Source: Roseiconus nitratireducens (GTDB taxonomy: Bacteria; Planctomycetota; Planctomycetia; Pirellulales; Pirellulaceae). From it: DNA of 64,000 nucleotides. Made by a program: the position numbers and the translations under genes. The stretch spans positions 62,001 to 126,000 of the forward strand of contig NZ_VWOX01000006.1 of the NCBI RefSeq assembly GCF_008629675.1. The letters run 5' to 3'. Positions 8,194-20,800 of the stretch are shown here, in pieces. The notes under the pieces are model-generated. The model was not told the DNA's origin. It did not search any database and saw only the letters and a program-made list of their open reading frames with translations. The stretch's first letter is position 1. Every line of letters begins with the position of its first letter.

Positions 8194-10884
8194 GTGTCCG
8201 CTCGTGATTTAGACGCAATCTTTCGTCCCTCATCCGTGGCGGTCGTCGGAGCGAGCGATCACCCGTTGAAGGTCGGATACACGGTCCTGAAGAACCTTCT
8301 TGAGGGCGGCTTTTCCGGAAAGGTGTTCCCCGTCAATCTGCGGCGGAAAACGGTTCAACAGCTGGAGGCGTATCCGAGCGTGACGGACTTGCCGCAACCG
8401 GTCGATTTGGTCGTGATCTGCACCCCGGCGGCGACGGTGCCTGATTTGGTCGCCGAATGCGGCAAGTTCGGCGTTGGAGGTCTGATCATTGTTTCCGCCG
8501 GCTTTCGGGAAACCGGCGCCGCGGGGATCGCCTTGCAGCAGCGGGTGAGTGACGCGGCAAAAGCGTATCCCGAGCTGGCCATCATCGGGCCCAACTGTTT
8601 GGGCGTGATCTCTCCCCACGCCCACCTCAACGCCAGTTTCTCGGGCTCGATGCCGGAAGCCGGCCGGATTGCCTTCGTCTCGCAGTCCGGGGCACTTTGC
8701 ACCAGCGTCCTGGACTGGGCGCGGCGCGACCGAATCGGCTTCTCGTATTTCGTTTCGATCGGGAACATGATGGACGTGGGCATGGCCGATCTGATCGACT
8801 ACTTCCACGACGACCCAGGGACTGACGCGGTCATCCTGTACATCGAATCGATTCAGCACGCGCGAGCGTTCATGTCGGCGACACGCAGCTTCACGCGAAA
8901 TCGACCGATCGTTGCCTACAAGGCGGGGCGATTTGCCGAATCGGCGAAAGCGGCGGCGTCGCACACCGGCGCGATGGCCGGCGTTGACGACGTCTACGAA
9001 GCCGCGTTGGCGCGCGCCGGTGTGGTCCGCGTCCGAGAAGTGCGTGACATCTTCGACTGTGCCCAATTGCTTGCCCAAACACGCCGCCCCCGGGGAGATC
9101 GCTTGGCGATCGTCACCAATGCGGGCGGCCCGGGCGTGATGGCGATCGATCAATTGGTCCAGCTTCATGGCACGCTTGCGACGCTGAGCGATTCGACGAT
9201 CGATTCGTTGGATCACCAGCTACCCGCCGCATGGTCGCGCGGCAATCCGGTCGACGTTCTGGGGGATGCCGACCCCGCGCGTTTTGCCAAGGCGCTGCGG
9301 GGCGTGCTGAGAGATGATGGAGTCGATGCCGCGCTGGTCATCCTGACCCCGCAAGCGATGACCGATCCGCTGGCGACCGCCAAGGCCGTCATCGAATCGA
9401 CCGACCAAACCACCAAACCGGTCTTGGCATCCTGGGTGGGGGGCAACGCGGTGCAAGAGGGGATCGCGGCCTTGCGCGCCGCTGGCATTCCCGCCTACAG
9501 TTTTCCGGAAGAAGCGGTGCGGGCGTTCATGTACCTGAATACGTACGCGCGACGCCGTGAATTGCTTTACGAAACGCCCAAAGATCTGCCCGTTGAGTTC
9601 GTGCTCAATCGGGAACGGCTCCGACCCGTCTTCAACACGATTCTCAGCGAAGGCCGGCAAAGACTGACCGAAAGCATGTCCAAGGCGATGCTGGATGCCT
9701 ACGAGATTCCAATCAGCAGAACGTTCGTTGCCCGCACGCCTGAAGACGCGGTGGAGTACGCACATCGGCTTGGCTACCCCGTGGCGGTGAAAGTGTTCTC
9801 GCCGGATATCTCCCACAAGACGGACGTGGGCGGCGTGGCGCTGGGGGTTGTCGGAGACGACGCGGTTCGCGACGCCTATGACCGAATCCTTCAATCCGCC
9901 AAGGAGGCACGTCCGGACGCCTACGTGGAAGGAGTCACCGTCCAACCAATGATCTCGTCAGCGAACGGGATCGAACTGATCGTCGGTGCCCGCCGCGATC
10001 CCGTTTTTGGTCCGGTTCTGATGGTCGGATCCGGAGGCACGGGCACCGAACTGCTGCGGGACCGCACGTTGGAATTGCCACCGCTGAATGAGCGACTCGC
10101 CCGCAACATGCTGCAGTCGCTCCGGTGTTGGCCACTGTTGCAGGGCTATCGGGGTCGGCCGTCCGTGACGATCGACAAACTGGTCGAAGTGCTGATGCGT
10201 TTTTCTTACCTGATCGCCGACTATCCCGAGATCTGTGAACTGGACGTCAATCCGTTGCTGGTCACTCCATCATCGGTCGTGGCGCTGGACGCACGGATCA
10301 TCTTGGACCATCAGACGTTGCTGCACCCGGTCAAACAGTTTTCGCACCTGGCAATTCGCCCCTACCCGGAGAACTATTGCCGAAGCGTCGCGTTGGACGA
10401 CGGCACAAAGGTCCTGCTGCGGCCGATCAAACCGGAAGATGAACCGATGTGGCACGCCATGTTGTCGGAATGTTCGCCGGAAACACTGCACAATCGATTC
10501 CGAAGCATGCTCGGCAAGACGTCCCACGACTTTGCCACGCGATTCTGTTTCATCGACTACGACCGGGAAATGGCCATCGTGGCGGAGATTCATGAGGCCG
10601 GAAAGCGCCAACTTGTCGGCGTCGGCCGATTGGTGGCCGGAACCAGCCACGAGGACGCGGAGTACACCGTCCTGGTCGTTGACGCCTGGCAAAACCGGGG
10701 ATTGGGGACCGCACTGACCGGGTATTGCATGGAGATCGCTGGCAGTTGGGGGTTGACGTGTGTGGTGGCGGAAACCGACCGCACCAACGCACGGATGCTC
10801 GCGGCTTTTCGTCGCTACGGTTTTCGTCAGGTCGCCCAGGAGGACGGCGTGGTTTCCCTCCAATACCAGGTCAAGACGCAGTGA
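8194..10884 (+). CDS. ADP-forming acyl-CoA synthetase fused to GNAT acetyltransferase (Pat-like)
   Basis: The protein (896 residues from the GTG) has the order found in bacterial Pat/YfiQ and ADP-forming acetate-CoA ligases: a CoA-binding Rossmann domain (about 5-130, FRPSSVAVVGASDHP), succinyl-CoA-ligase-like domains (about 150-440), an ATP-grasp domain (about 480-710, with GYPVAVKVFSPDISHKTDVG), and a C-terminal GNAT domain (about 730-890) with an acetyl-CoA loop resembling QNRGLGTAL. His257 in ASHTGAMAG aligns with the phosphohistidine of active ADP-forming synthetases. As I recall, it is lost in some Pat proteins that act only as lysine acetyltransferases, so this enzyme may keep both activities. 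The likely role is acyl-CoA/ATP interconversion and/or acetylation control of acetyl-CoA synthetase. Start chosen from the GGGAGGTG site; an ATG at 8137 is the alternative. Confidence 0.9.
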   Translation: MSARDLDAIFRPSSVAVVGASDHPLKVGYTVLKNLLEGGFSGKVFPVNLRRKTVQQLEAYPSVTDLPQPVDLVVICTPAATVPDLVAECGKFGVGGLIIVSAGFRETGAAGIALQQRVSDAAKAYPELAIIGPNCLGVISPHAHLNASFSGSMPEAGRIAFVSQSGALCTSVLDWARRDRIGFSYFVSIGNMMDVGMADLIDYFHDDPGTDAVILYIESIQHARAFMSATRSFTRNRPIVAYKAGRFAESAKAAASHTGAMAGVDDVYEAALARAGVVRVREVRDIFDCAQLLAQTRRPRGDRLAIVTNAGGPGVMAIDQLVQLHGTLATLSDSTIDSLDHQLPAAWSRGNPVDVLGDADPARFAKALRGVLRDDGVDAALVILTPQAMTDPLATAKAVIESTDQTTKPVLASWVGGNAVQEGIAALRAAGIPAYSFPEEAVRAFMYLNTYARRRELLYETPKDLPVEFVLNRERLRPVFNTILSEGRQRLTESMSKAMLDAYEIPISRTFVARTPEDAVEYAHRLGYPVAVKVFSPDISHKTDVGGVALGVVGDDAVRDAYDRILQSAKEARPDAYVEGVTVQPMISSANGIELIVGARRDPVFGPVLMVGSGGTGTELLRDRTLELPPLNERLARNMLQSLRCWPLLQGYRGRPSVTIDKLVEVLMRFSYLIADYPEICELDVNPLLVTPSSVVALDARIILDHQTLLHPVKQFSHLAIRPYPENYCRSVALDDGTKVLLRPIKPEDEPMWHAMLSECSPETLHNRFRSMLGKTSHDFATRFCFIDYDREMAIVAEIHEAGKRQLVGVGRLVAGTSHEDAEYTVLVVDAWQNRGLGTALTGYCMEIAGSWGLTCVVAETDRTNARMLAAFRRYGFRQVAQEDGVVSLQYQVKTQ

Positions 10885-11089
10885 AAGCCACGATCGAAGG
10901 TTGCCGTGATCGCCATCGATCGTCACCATCATCGGGTCCCTTCGTTTCAGTCGTTTCGGCCGAGCTTGACCGTCAACCCGGCTCGGCGAGCATGTTGCAT
11001 GATCCGTTCGGCCATTCGATTGACGTCGTCCACCATCATTTCCGTACCCGTTGGCACACGGTGCGGTAGTCACACTCCGGAGTATCAAG

Positions 11090-11464
11090 ATGCCAGTCAA
11101 CATCTCAGAAACGGCCGACGGCAAAGTCATTGAAGTCGAGGTGAATGGCAAACTGACCGCCGCCGATTACGACCTCTTTGTCCCGCTGACCGAAGAACGC
11201 ATCCGGCAATACGGGAAGATCAGCATGATCATCGTCCTGACAGACTTTCACGGTTGGGAGGCGGCCGCCCTGTGGGACGACCTCAAGTGGGACGTCAAAC
11301 ACTTCACGGATCTGGAGCGGCTGGCCGTCGTCGGCGATCGTCAGTGGCAGAAAGGCGTATCGGCATTTTGCCGGCCCTTCACATCCGCGGAAATCAAATA
11401 CTTCGATTGGAGCGAGCGTGAAGCCGCGCGAAGTTGGGCCGGCGAAACGGCCCCCGATTCCTGA
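11090..11464 (+). CDS. SpoIIAA-like (STAS-related) small protein
   Basis: This 124-residue protein resembles the SpoIIAA-like family (DUF3478/PF11964): an initial beta hairpin (VIEVEVNGKLTAADYDLF), a hydrophobic strand (ISMIIVLTDFHGWEAAALW), then DLKWDVKHFTDLERLAVVGD and a C-terminal AEIKYFDWSEREAARSW. Members have a STAS-like fold; a lipid-binding role is suggested for some, but no enzymatic activity is established. The ATG at 11090 is preceded by GGAG at 11079-11082. The frame stays open back to 11051, but that stretch is not protein-like. It is probably monocistronic. Confidence 0.85.
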   Translation: MPVNISETADGKVIEVEVNGKLTAADYDLFVPLTEERIRQYGKISMIIVLTDFHGWEAAALWDDLKWDVKHFTDLERLAVVGDRQWQKGVSAFCRPFTSAEIKYFDWSEREAARSWAGETAPDS

Positions 11465-11861
11465 ACTCACGAATCTCCACTTTGCGACTGGCCCTCCCCC
11501 GACCGAGCGGTATAACGAACAATCACGCCGGCCGCCAATCGGGCGCCGTTTGATAATCCGGTCAATTGGAATTGATCAGCCGAAGCCGCTCGCCTGGGAC
11601 CCGACGTGCCGAATGGTCGGCGCGTCGCACCCACGCTAGCGAGTCCGGCTGAGGGTTTTCAGACAGCGCCTTGCCGGTGATCTGGAAGTGTGATCACGTC
11701 GCTTGGCGAGGTCAGGAACTCTCCTGCCTGCCGTTTGCAAAGTTGCTTTTGCAGGCGCGAACTGCGCCAGCCTGGCTGGCTGGAGCCGGACGACTAGCCG
11801 CGGGATCACACCGCTGAGATGGAACTTGGGCCTTTTCATCGCACGAACCTCAAGCAGGCAG
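11465..11861. other. Leader/intergenic region before the giant gene
   Basis: There is no recognisable gene between the SpoIIAA-like gene and the likely start of the giant gene. Two hairpins lie close together: TGCAAA/TTTGCA at 11736-11753 and GGCGC-gaact-GCGCC at 11754-11768. CACGCTAGCGAGT at 11632-11644 loosely resembles the reverse complement of the hairpin repeat at 351. The giant reading frame is open here from 11703, but the residues do not look like a conserved protein, so this is more likely promoter and untranslated leader. Confidence 0.45.
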
Positions 11862-14800
11862 GTGTCAGCCGTGATTCACTCTTCCCGTTCGCGGAACCAG
11901 CTGCCGATGGAGCAGTTGGAGTCCAGACAGCTTCTGGCGGCCGACTTTCTTGAGGCCGACCACGTCATCGAACAAATGCTGCCGGCTGGGCTGTACGGAG
12001 ATTGTCATGAATCTGATCGGCCGGATGAGAGTCAGCTTCGATGCAATCCGGAGGCGAATGCATCGACGAATGTTTTAGCCGCCGCCGACGCCTTCACACC
12101 GCTTCGACAAGAGCTTTTCATTGTCGACGCGGGAATCGAAGATTATCAATCGCTGATTGCGGCGTTGCCTCTCCATTCGAATCAAGATCTGTTGGTGCTC
12201 GACAGCGATCGAGACGGAGTCGAACAGATCAGCACCTTTCTGCAGACGCGTGCTGGCATCGAAGGCATTCACGTTCTCTCGCACGGCAGTGCGGGACGCC
12301 TCCGACTGGGGTCGACCAATCTAAGCGGACACAGCTTGTCCCAATACGCATCAGAGATCGCCGCTTGGCGGGACGCTCTGGTCGACGGTGCCGACATCTT
12401 CTTGTATGGCTGCGATGTGGCGGGGAGTCATGGGGGCGTTGAGTTCATCGCTGAAATGGCCAATCTGACCGGCGCGGATATCGGAGCGTCCGATGACGCA
12501 ACGGGGGCGACCGGGCTGGGCGGCGACTGGCAGTTGGAATACAGCCACGGCACGATTCAGATCGACACCCTGGATCCCTCGCTTTTCACTTCCTTCGGTG
12601 GCCTCCTGGCCGATATTTCGATCTCGCAAGGCGCGGCAACGGCTGTGGTCACCGCCGCCAAAATCACCGCAGGAACCAATTCACTGGAAGTAGAAAAGAT
12701 TGGAAACGACGAAACCGTCACGCTTTCGGGCAACGTCGGCAACAACACCTTTCAGGTCAATCAGTTCTTTCCCAACTTGGCGTTGGTGGGCTCCAGCATC
12801 ACCGGCGGCGGAGGCACCAACACACTCAGCTTTCCGCAATTGGGAAACACCAACCTCAAGTTTCAAATCGATGACGACAGCCAGGGCGACAACGCCGGCC
12901 CGGGGACGTCAGTCAGCACAGTGGTCGGCAACAACATTGTCACCACCAAACTCCGCTCGATCATCGGCGTCGACACGTACAACGGCAGTGCGGGGACCAA
13001 TGAGTTTGTCATCAAAGCGGGTGTCAACCGAGATGTGAGCTTGAAGGGTCACAGCGGTGTCCAGCGCAACGGGACGCTGAATCTGAGCGACGTCGGAAAA
13101 AACGTCGTCACGACGGTCAACAACACGGGTGAAATCAAAGCGACGCTCAAAGCGACCAATCAGAACGGCGATAACGTCGACCGCGTGATCACGGCCCAAT
13201 TGCTCAAGAGCATTCGTTTGAATGATCAACGGTCGCACCATCTGAATCTGACGAACGTCGGCAAGGACGTGACGATCACGGTTGCCCAAGATTCTGTCAC
13301 GGTTGCTTTCACGCCCCAAGGCGACGGTGCACAGGCGGTTCGGCTTTCGTTCGACCGGGTGACCGAACTGACTTTGGTCAACGGTCAGAAAAACGTTTTG
13401 AAGTTTGTCGGCGGAGCGTCCATCGCGACGGTCAATGATCCCGGCGCCTCAGCGGTGGAGCTTGACTACAGTGGTTTTCAAAACCCCGCCAAGGTGAACC
13501 TGGCGCCAGCTCTGCCCGCCATCGGCAATTGGACAACGACGCAACTTTCCGAATCTGCCGTCCGGCCGACCACTTCGACCTGGGCGTTTTACCGGCCACA
13601 GAACGTCAACAGCACGTTCAAAGTCAACGTCGATGGCATGCTCCCCGGGGGCGCCAATGTCGCCTGGGGCATCAACGCCCCGGCAGATCTGGCCACGTCG
13701 CTGAACCTGTTGGGAAAGGGGCGGGCCAACGGACTGCAAGTGAACGGGGCCGACGGGACGTTCGGCTCGGAGTATCGATTTTCCTTCCAGGGAAATACGG
13801 CGGACATCAAGGCGCTGACATCAGATCAAAGTCTGGCGGTCTTGACCGCGGTCAAGCCTGACGCCCAAGCGGATACGAGTTGGTCGTTGGCCGTGAATGC
13901 TGATTCGGGAACGTTCGCCTTGCAGGTGATCAGTCCGCTCAACGGTTTGAGAGTGATGACAGATGCGTTGAACATCCATGAAGTCCGCCAAAAACCGGAA
14001 TTGATCGCGATGGCCATCTCCGGTGCGATCAACAACGCGAACATCATGCCCGTGGTGACGGGCGCAGGGACGGACGCCAGCCCCTGGCGCATCCGCATCA
14101 TCAATAACGTCGCTGTCAACACCGTCGCGGTGACCAGCATCGACACGTCGAATCTGACCGGCGCTGGTCGATTTCTGACGCTGGTCAACAGCACCCCCGC
14201 AGTTCCGGCCGTGAAGAAGGAATACAACTTCTCGACCAAGAACATGGCAGCGGGCGCGACCGGGCCGGCCAGCTACGGACGCTTCAAGATCGTGGTCAAC
14301 GATGGCCTGAATGACTACATGACCACGCCGCTCAGCTTTGATGCTTCGGCAGCAGACATCGAGAGTGCCCTGGAGGGATTGCAGGACGACAACAACATGA
14401 TCCTCCTGAAGGAAGTCTCGGTGACGGGAGAAGGCCTGGCGGGAGGTTACGCGGGCGCCGGAGCAGGTTTGCCGGCCAAGCCCTGGACGGTTTCTTTCTA
14501 CGCACCCGATCTGCAAAACAACACGACCCTGTCTCTCCGGAACGCGGACCTGGAGATCGCCACCACACGTTCGGCTTCCGGGATCGGCAGCCAGGCGGGC
14601 GAGACGGACGGCATCATGGGCTGGGCGATCACCAAGATCACCGGCTCGAGCGGAAACAACGCCGGCGCGGATACGTTCTACGGGATCTCTGCGGCTGCGA
14701 TCGAAATCTCGACAGGCGAAGTCAACAACGGCTCCAACGTCGCGATCGGCGGCACGGCGGCCGATACGATCAACGGCGGAACTGGAAAGGACCAACTTCA

Positions 14801-17800
14801 CGGCGGTGGCGCGGACGACGCGACGATCAACGGCGGTGGCGGCCTGGATCGACTGTACGGCGGCATCGGCAACGACACGCTGGACGGAGGCAACTCCAAC
14901 CACACCGATCACATCTTTGGCGGGCCGGGCGACGACACGATCACCGGTGATGACGGGGCGGACTTTCTCTACGGCGGCATTGGCAATGATCGGATCAACG
15001 GCGGCGCCAAAGCCGACAATCTCTACGGCGGTGAAGGCAGAGACAGACTTTCCGGCGGCCCTCAGAATGACTTCCTGTGGGGTGGTGATGGCAACGACAA
15101 GGAAAGCGTCGCCGACGCCGACAATGGCGGTCTGTTCGGAGACGCTGGTAATGACCACTTGTTCGGCGAAGGCGGCGACGACTATCTGGACGGAGGACTC
15201 GATAACGACGAGCTAACCGGCGGCGCCGACAACGATACGCTCAAGGGACAAGCCGGGACGGATACCTTTTTCTTTGCCGATGACTTTGGCACCGACACCG
15301 TCGACGGCGGCACGCAACTCGATACGGCGGACTTTTCGGCGTTCACCGGCAACCTGCTTTTCCGCTTCAGCACCCGACGCGCTGCTGATGCCGCTGCGTA
15401 CCAGCCCGCGGCGCCGAATTTCTCGGTGTTTCAAAACACCAACAATCCCGTTGGCAACGGCAGCACGTTTGAAGACGTCGACGCGATTATCGGCGGCAAA
15501 GGGTTCAACACTTACGCCGTGATGGGGAATTGGACGGGCAAAATCGAGATCACCAACGGTTCCGGTCTGGGCCTGCTCGATCTGACGCAGGTCACGGAGA
15601 ACCTGACACTCGTTTACAACAACGCCGGTACGCAGCTGACGATCACGCGGGCGAACGGAAGCGCCGTCGACGACAAGATCATCGTGACTGGTATCCCCCA
15701 GTTGCGTGTCGGTCAGGCCATCAGCACGTTCGAGTTCCCCCAAAACTATGTCAACAACGCGGCGTTGAAGATCTTGCCGCCATCGACCAACGCGGACAAC
15801 CACCAGGTCCAGTTTGCCCCGGAAAACGCAAGCAGTTTGAACCTGTTCGGTGCCGTGGAGAATCTGGGGACTGGCGGTGCCGCGCCCTTAAGCACCCTGA
15901 CGCCCGTGGCGAATTATCAAGCCCCGCAAACGGTCAGGTGGAAGCTCAAGGCCGCGCCGCAGCCGATCTATGGACTCGGAAATCTTTCCATCCCGAACGC
16001 GGAGCTCACGCCGTTTACGTTGACCGTCGGCGACGAAACGACGGGGCAGCATACAACGCCTCTCATTCAGTTTCTCAAGAATGAGAATGCCAATGTTCGA
16101 GCGGGCAAAATGCAAGCGGCGCTCAGGGCTTTGCCGAACAGCTTCATCGATCGAAATCTGGTGGACGTCCAACCGAGCGGCAACAACGACGACGTCTACA
16201 CCATCTCGATCCAAGGGGCATTCGGCACGCGCCCCGAACTGTCCTCGGCCAAGTACGCGACCGTCAAGCTCACCAAGAAAGATCAGAACGTCCAATCTCT
16301 TTCGACATTTCACGACGATTCGATCCGATCCCAAACATGGAAGGTGTCGCTGACCGGCAGCTACAACGGCAACGCAATACCTGCGCCGATCGATTTGTTT
16401 CTGCCGGCCACGGCGGCAGCGGTCAAAGACAGGATTATCGCGGAGGTGAACAGGCTGGTCCCCGCGGCCGGTATGGCGGCGGCAGATTTGACCGTCATCG
16501 GAGAGGGCACCCACCACAATCCTTGGAAGATCACGAGCAACAACATCGCGCAACGCGTGGAGTTCACGGCAGCAACGTTCAGTGGTACCAGCCGCGGCTT
16601 CCTGGAAATCAACGGCATCGACACGGTCAGCAACCGGGTCGGCAAGTTGGCCAAGTGGCAACTCTCCAACACCGCTGCTTCCGGTCGCTTCACGCTGGGA
16701 TACAACGGCCAGACCACGCGGGTGCTGGACTGGAATGCGAGCGCCGAAGACATCGAGAGGGCACTCGGAGATCTTGGCGACGCCGTGGTCGGCGACGTCT
16801 CGGTGACGGGTGTCAATGACCCGGCCAACAATCTTCGCTGGGAGGTCAGCATCGTCACAAACCAAGGCGCTGCTGGCAACCTGACGGTCAACAATGAGCC
16901 GCAAAATAACGCCCCCCCGCTAACGCTGACGCTGATCACACTCGACCCGAACTTGAAATTCAAAGCCGTCACGCCCAACAACGTCAGCGCTGACCTGATC
17001 GGATTGAATCGCGACACGACCATTCAAGGCGGAGCTCAAGCGGACGTGATCGACGCGATGGCCGGTAACGACACGGTATTCGGCGCCGATGGCGATGACA
17101 CGCTGCACGGCGGTTCCGGAGATGACACGCTAGACGGCGGCCCGGCAAATGATCACCTCTACGGCGACGCCGATCACGACGTGCTCAAGGGCGGCAACGA
17201 CAGCGACCATCTCTACGGTGGCGCCGGAGACGACAAACTGTACGGCGGAGATGACGACGACTATCTCTTTGGTGACGCCGGGAATGACTTGCTGGACGGC
17301 GGCCACGGCAAGGACCACTTTCAATTCCTCAATAGCTGGGGGCATGACTCGGTCGTCGAAAAGCCGACGGAGCATAACGGCCGCAACGAGATCGATTTTT
17401 CCGGAGTCGACCAGGAACTGGTTCACATCCTCAGTGGCGGCCAACTGATCTCAGGCGCCACCACGTACGACAGGCTGAAGGGAAGCCTGAGAGACTCTCA
17501 AGAAAAAATGTGGTTGCCATCCGTCGGCGCGGTGTCGGTGAAGGAGGACATGGGGTTCGTCGCGGGGCAGTATGTCGGTTCGAATTCCGATTCAATCGCT
17601 CTCGCGGACGTTGAGAGTTTCACTGTCCCCACGAACGGCAATTTCGAATATCGATTGCGTGTCGGTGTTGACGCGGGAGACGGCCAGGGCGAGCGAATTG
17701 TCGAAGTCACAGTGACGCAGGCGGACCTTGCGATGCGGGATTTGCCGACACTGGCCACGGCGCTGCAAAACAAGCTCAATGACGCCTTGCAAGCACTTGA

Positions 17801-20800
17801 TGCGACCTGGGACCGCAACCGACTAACGGTGGTGCGAACGAGTAATCTTGGAATCATTGATACCGATGGGGTGGCGATTCAGTTGCAGAACATGGCGCGC
17901 GTCAACAACACCCCCATGGGCCTGCGAATTCTGCCGTCAAGCACGAACTTTGACAGCTCGTTGATGGTCGGGAAGGATTTCCAAGGGGGCGTCAGCCGAC
18001 TTTTCTACACCGAGACGATTAAACCAGCAAACGCATCGAACACGTTCCTGTTCGGGAACGACTGGGGGCAGAAAACGTCGTCATTTTCGCCCCAACCCTT
18101 CGGCCGCAGTTTCGGTGGCGTTGGCACGCCGGACTACTTCACGGCGATCAACAACCGTTGGAATCGGGACGAGAAAAAGCTTGAGATTGATACCCGGGAG
18201 ATGACCGCCAACGGACACAAACTGGTCATCGACTTTCGCCAGGTCACCAAGGACCTCGAGTTCGAGATCGAGTGGTCGAACAAGGATGAAGATATGAGGT
18301 TGAACCGGGATCCGTCTCTGCAGTTGAAGGTCAAACGGATTGCCAACGTCAATCTTCCGTTCGGGTTCGACTTTGGCATTCCTTTTCCTCCGCTGCGATT
18401 CAATGAGGTCATCTTCACAAGCATCGATGAAAACACTGTCATCTACACCGGTCGCGGGTCGGCCAATGACATCAACATCGGCACCCACTACGGTGCCGGG
18501 AGTGTCAATTTCAGGAAAGGCGATCCGAACATGCCGGTCGACTTCAAGGGCACGATCGTCGGCAGTTCCGGAATATTGCCGTACAAGGGGATTGTCAATC
18601 CGGCGAAGCTCTACGAGTCGGTCACAAGCGGCCAGCTACCGGACATCTTTGTCAACAACAACCTGGACTATTCCGAGTACACGGTCTACCGCCGGCAACT
18701 ATCCGAACTCGGTGGCTTGAACCTGCTCAATTCAGTCTTGCCGATTCCCGGTCATGCCGGCGGGCAAGACAATACCTTCGGCATCGGCAATCGCGAGTCG
18801 GATTTCAAGGGAATCAGTGGCACCGTCATCAACGTTCATCAGCTCTCAACTGTCAGCGGAGGCGTGAGCGTCACGACCGGGAACCATTTCAGTCCGACCC
18901 CATACGACGACTATTACAACAGCGTGCCCGACGAGTTCAGGCCGTACGTCTCGTCGTTGCGTTTGCCCGGCCAGAACACGATCGGCATCGGTGCCGACAA
19001 TTTTGAAAACGCGTTCATGGATTTCCTTTTCGACGGCATCGATCTCAATAGTGGGTCCGTCGATTACGGCCGTTTGTTCGGGTATCTGAACCCGGGGGTT
19101 TCGGTCATGGCAGGTTTGACTGGTCCGGATACCTATCAGTACGCCGGTTGGTGGGGGCTCTCGGCAGTGATTGAGCCCTTTGACGTCCAGACCGAATTGA
19201 AAACCGTCGACACGTTGGATTTCAGCAACGTCAGCAGCGATCTCCACGTTTCGATCTTTCAAGCCAATGCGACCAACAATGAGACCGCAGCTACTTTTCT
19301 GGGAACCACAACCAAGCCCCAGTTCGATCCGAAGAAGATCGTCGAAAAGTATTCGTCCAACTACGTTCTCGTCACACCGTTCGACACGACCGGTTTGAGT
19401 TTCGGTGAAACTCTGGCCGCGATGAGCGCGAATCTGGTGAATCCCGGCGGAGCTTTCACCGCTTTGGGAAGCGGCATTGAAAACGCAATCCGCACAGGTA
19501 GCAACGTTGGCGATGCCATCAAGGACGCGTTCAAGAAAGCCTACGACTTTAGTACCCAAAGTATTCAAGAAGATATCAATGCGCTGGCTGCCGACGGCGG
19601 CGGAGTCTTCGCGATGGGGATCGAGAGCATCATTGGCGGAGGCGGCACAACAACGATTCATTTCAACGATGACGACGGAAATGCAGACATTCCGAACCTG
19701 GCCGGCCGCATCAGCGGCAGCGACATCGTTCTTGACTATTCCGGCATCCATCCCGACAAGTCGAACATTCCCGGTTTCGAAGGAATCACCGTCCAGGCGG
19801 GAGCCGTTGCCGCTCCCGAACCGCTCCGGCTGATCGACACGATCAAAGACCTTCGCGACTTCGACCCCGAAGAGGCCTCGGATCTCGATCAGCGTCTGTA
19901 CAACTCACTCGACGACCTGTTATCAGGCTCGAGCATTCAATTCGGTCTTGCGGATCTCGTCGGCGGCGCAAGGGGAATCAGCATCGCCGAAGCGAGTAAG
20001 GCAATGGAAGCCTACATCCAAGACGATACGATCATTTCCGACATCCTGGGATTTCTACTCGATGCGGAAGTTGCCAATGTCAGCACGATCATCGGCACCA
20101 ATGGGAAGGACACGCTCAACGGAAACACCACCGACAATGTGATCATCGGCCTGGGCGGTGGCGGTTCGGTCGACGGGGTCGGTGGCACCAACATTTTCTC
20201 GTACGTCCCGCTGGGAGGCGACGGCTCAGAAGTTGAGGACGCGATCACGTTCAATCTGAGTCTGGATACGCCGACGTCTTGGACCGGGGGGAACGCCGGC
20301 AAATTCGATCCGACCGACCCCACGAATAACACGGACCCGAGCACACTTCCTGGCGCCGCAACGACAACGCTAATAAACATCCAAGCGGTCGCGGGGGGCG
20401 GCGGTGATGACCGCTTTATCGGGTCGTCCGCAAGCGACAAGTACTACTTTTTCGGAAACTGGGGCAATGACATCATCTACGACGTCGATGGCGAGACAAA
20501 CGTTGTCGACTTCTTGTATTTGGAGCTTGGTGACAAGGAAGAACTGCATCGCACGGAGATCGATTCAAATACGCCCAAGCAGACGCTGTTCGAAGTCAAG
20601 GAGACGGACAGTGGTACAGTCACGAAATCAGCGCTGGTCTATGGCGACTTCGATCTGAAGAGCGTCTCGCAATTCGGGGATCAGTACATCGACAACGGGA
20701 AGTCGAACCCAACGTTGACGGCGGAGACCAATCCTTCCCCATTGCTGGGAGATCCGGCACCGCTATCCGGGGACAGCGACCAGAGCCGACTCGTGTCGGG

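Noticed and set aside
11703..11861. The open upstream part of the giant reading frame as coding sequence
   Set aside because: It lacks conserved-looking residues and contains two hairpins; the LESR motif expected near the N-terminus occurs only at 11907.
14740..15265. Regular DNA-level periodicity resembling a tandem array such as CRISPR
   Set aside because: The 27-base period encodes RTX nonapeptides in frame; unit sequences vary and there are no spacers or cas genes.
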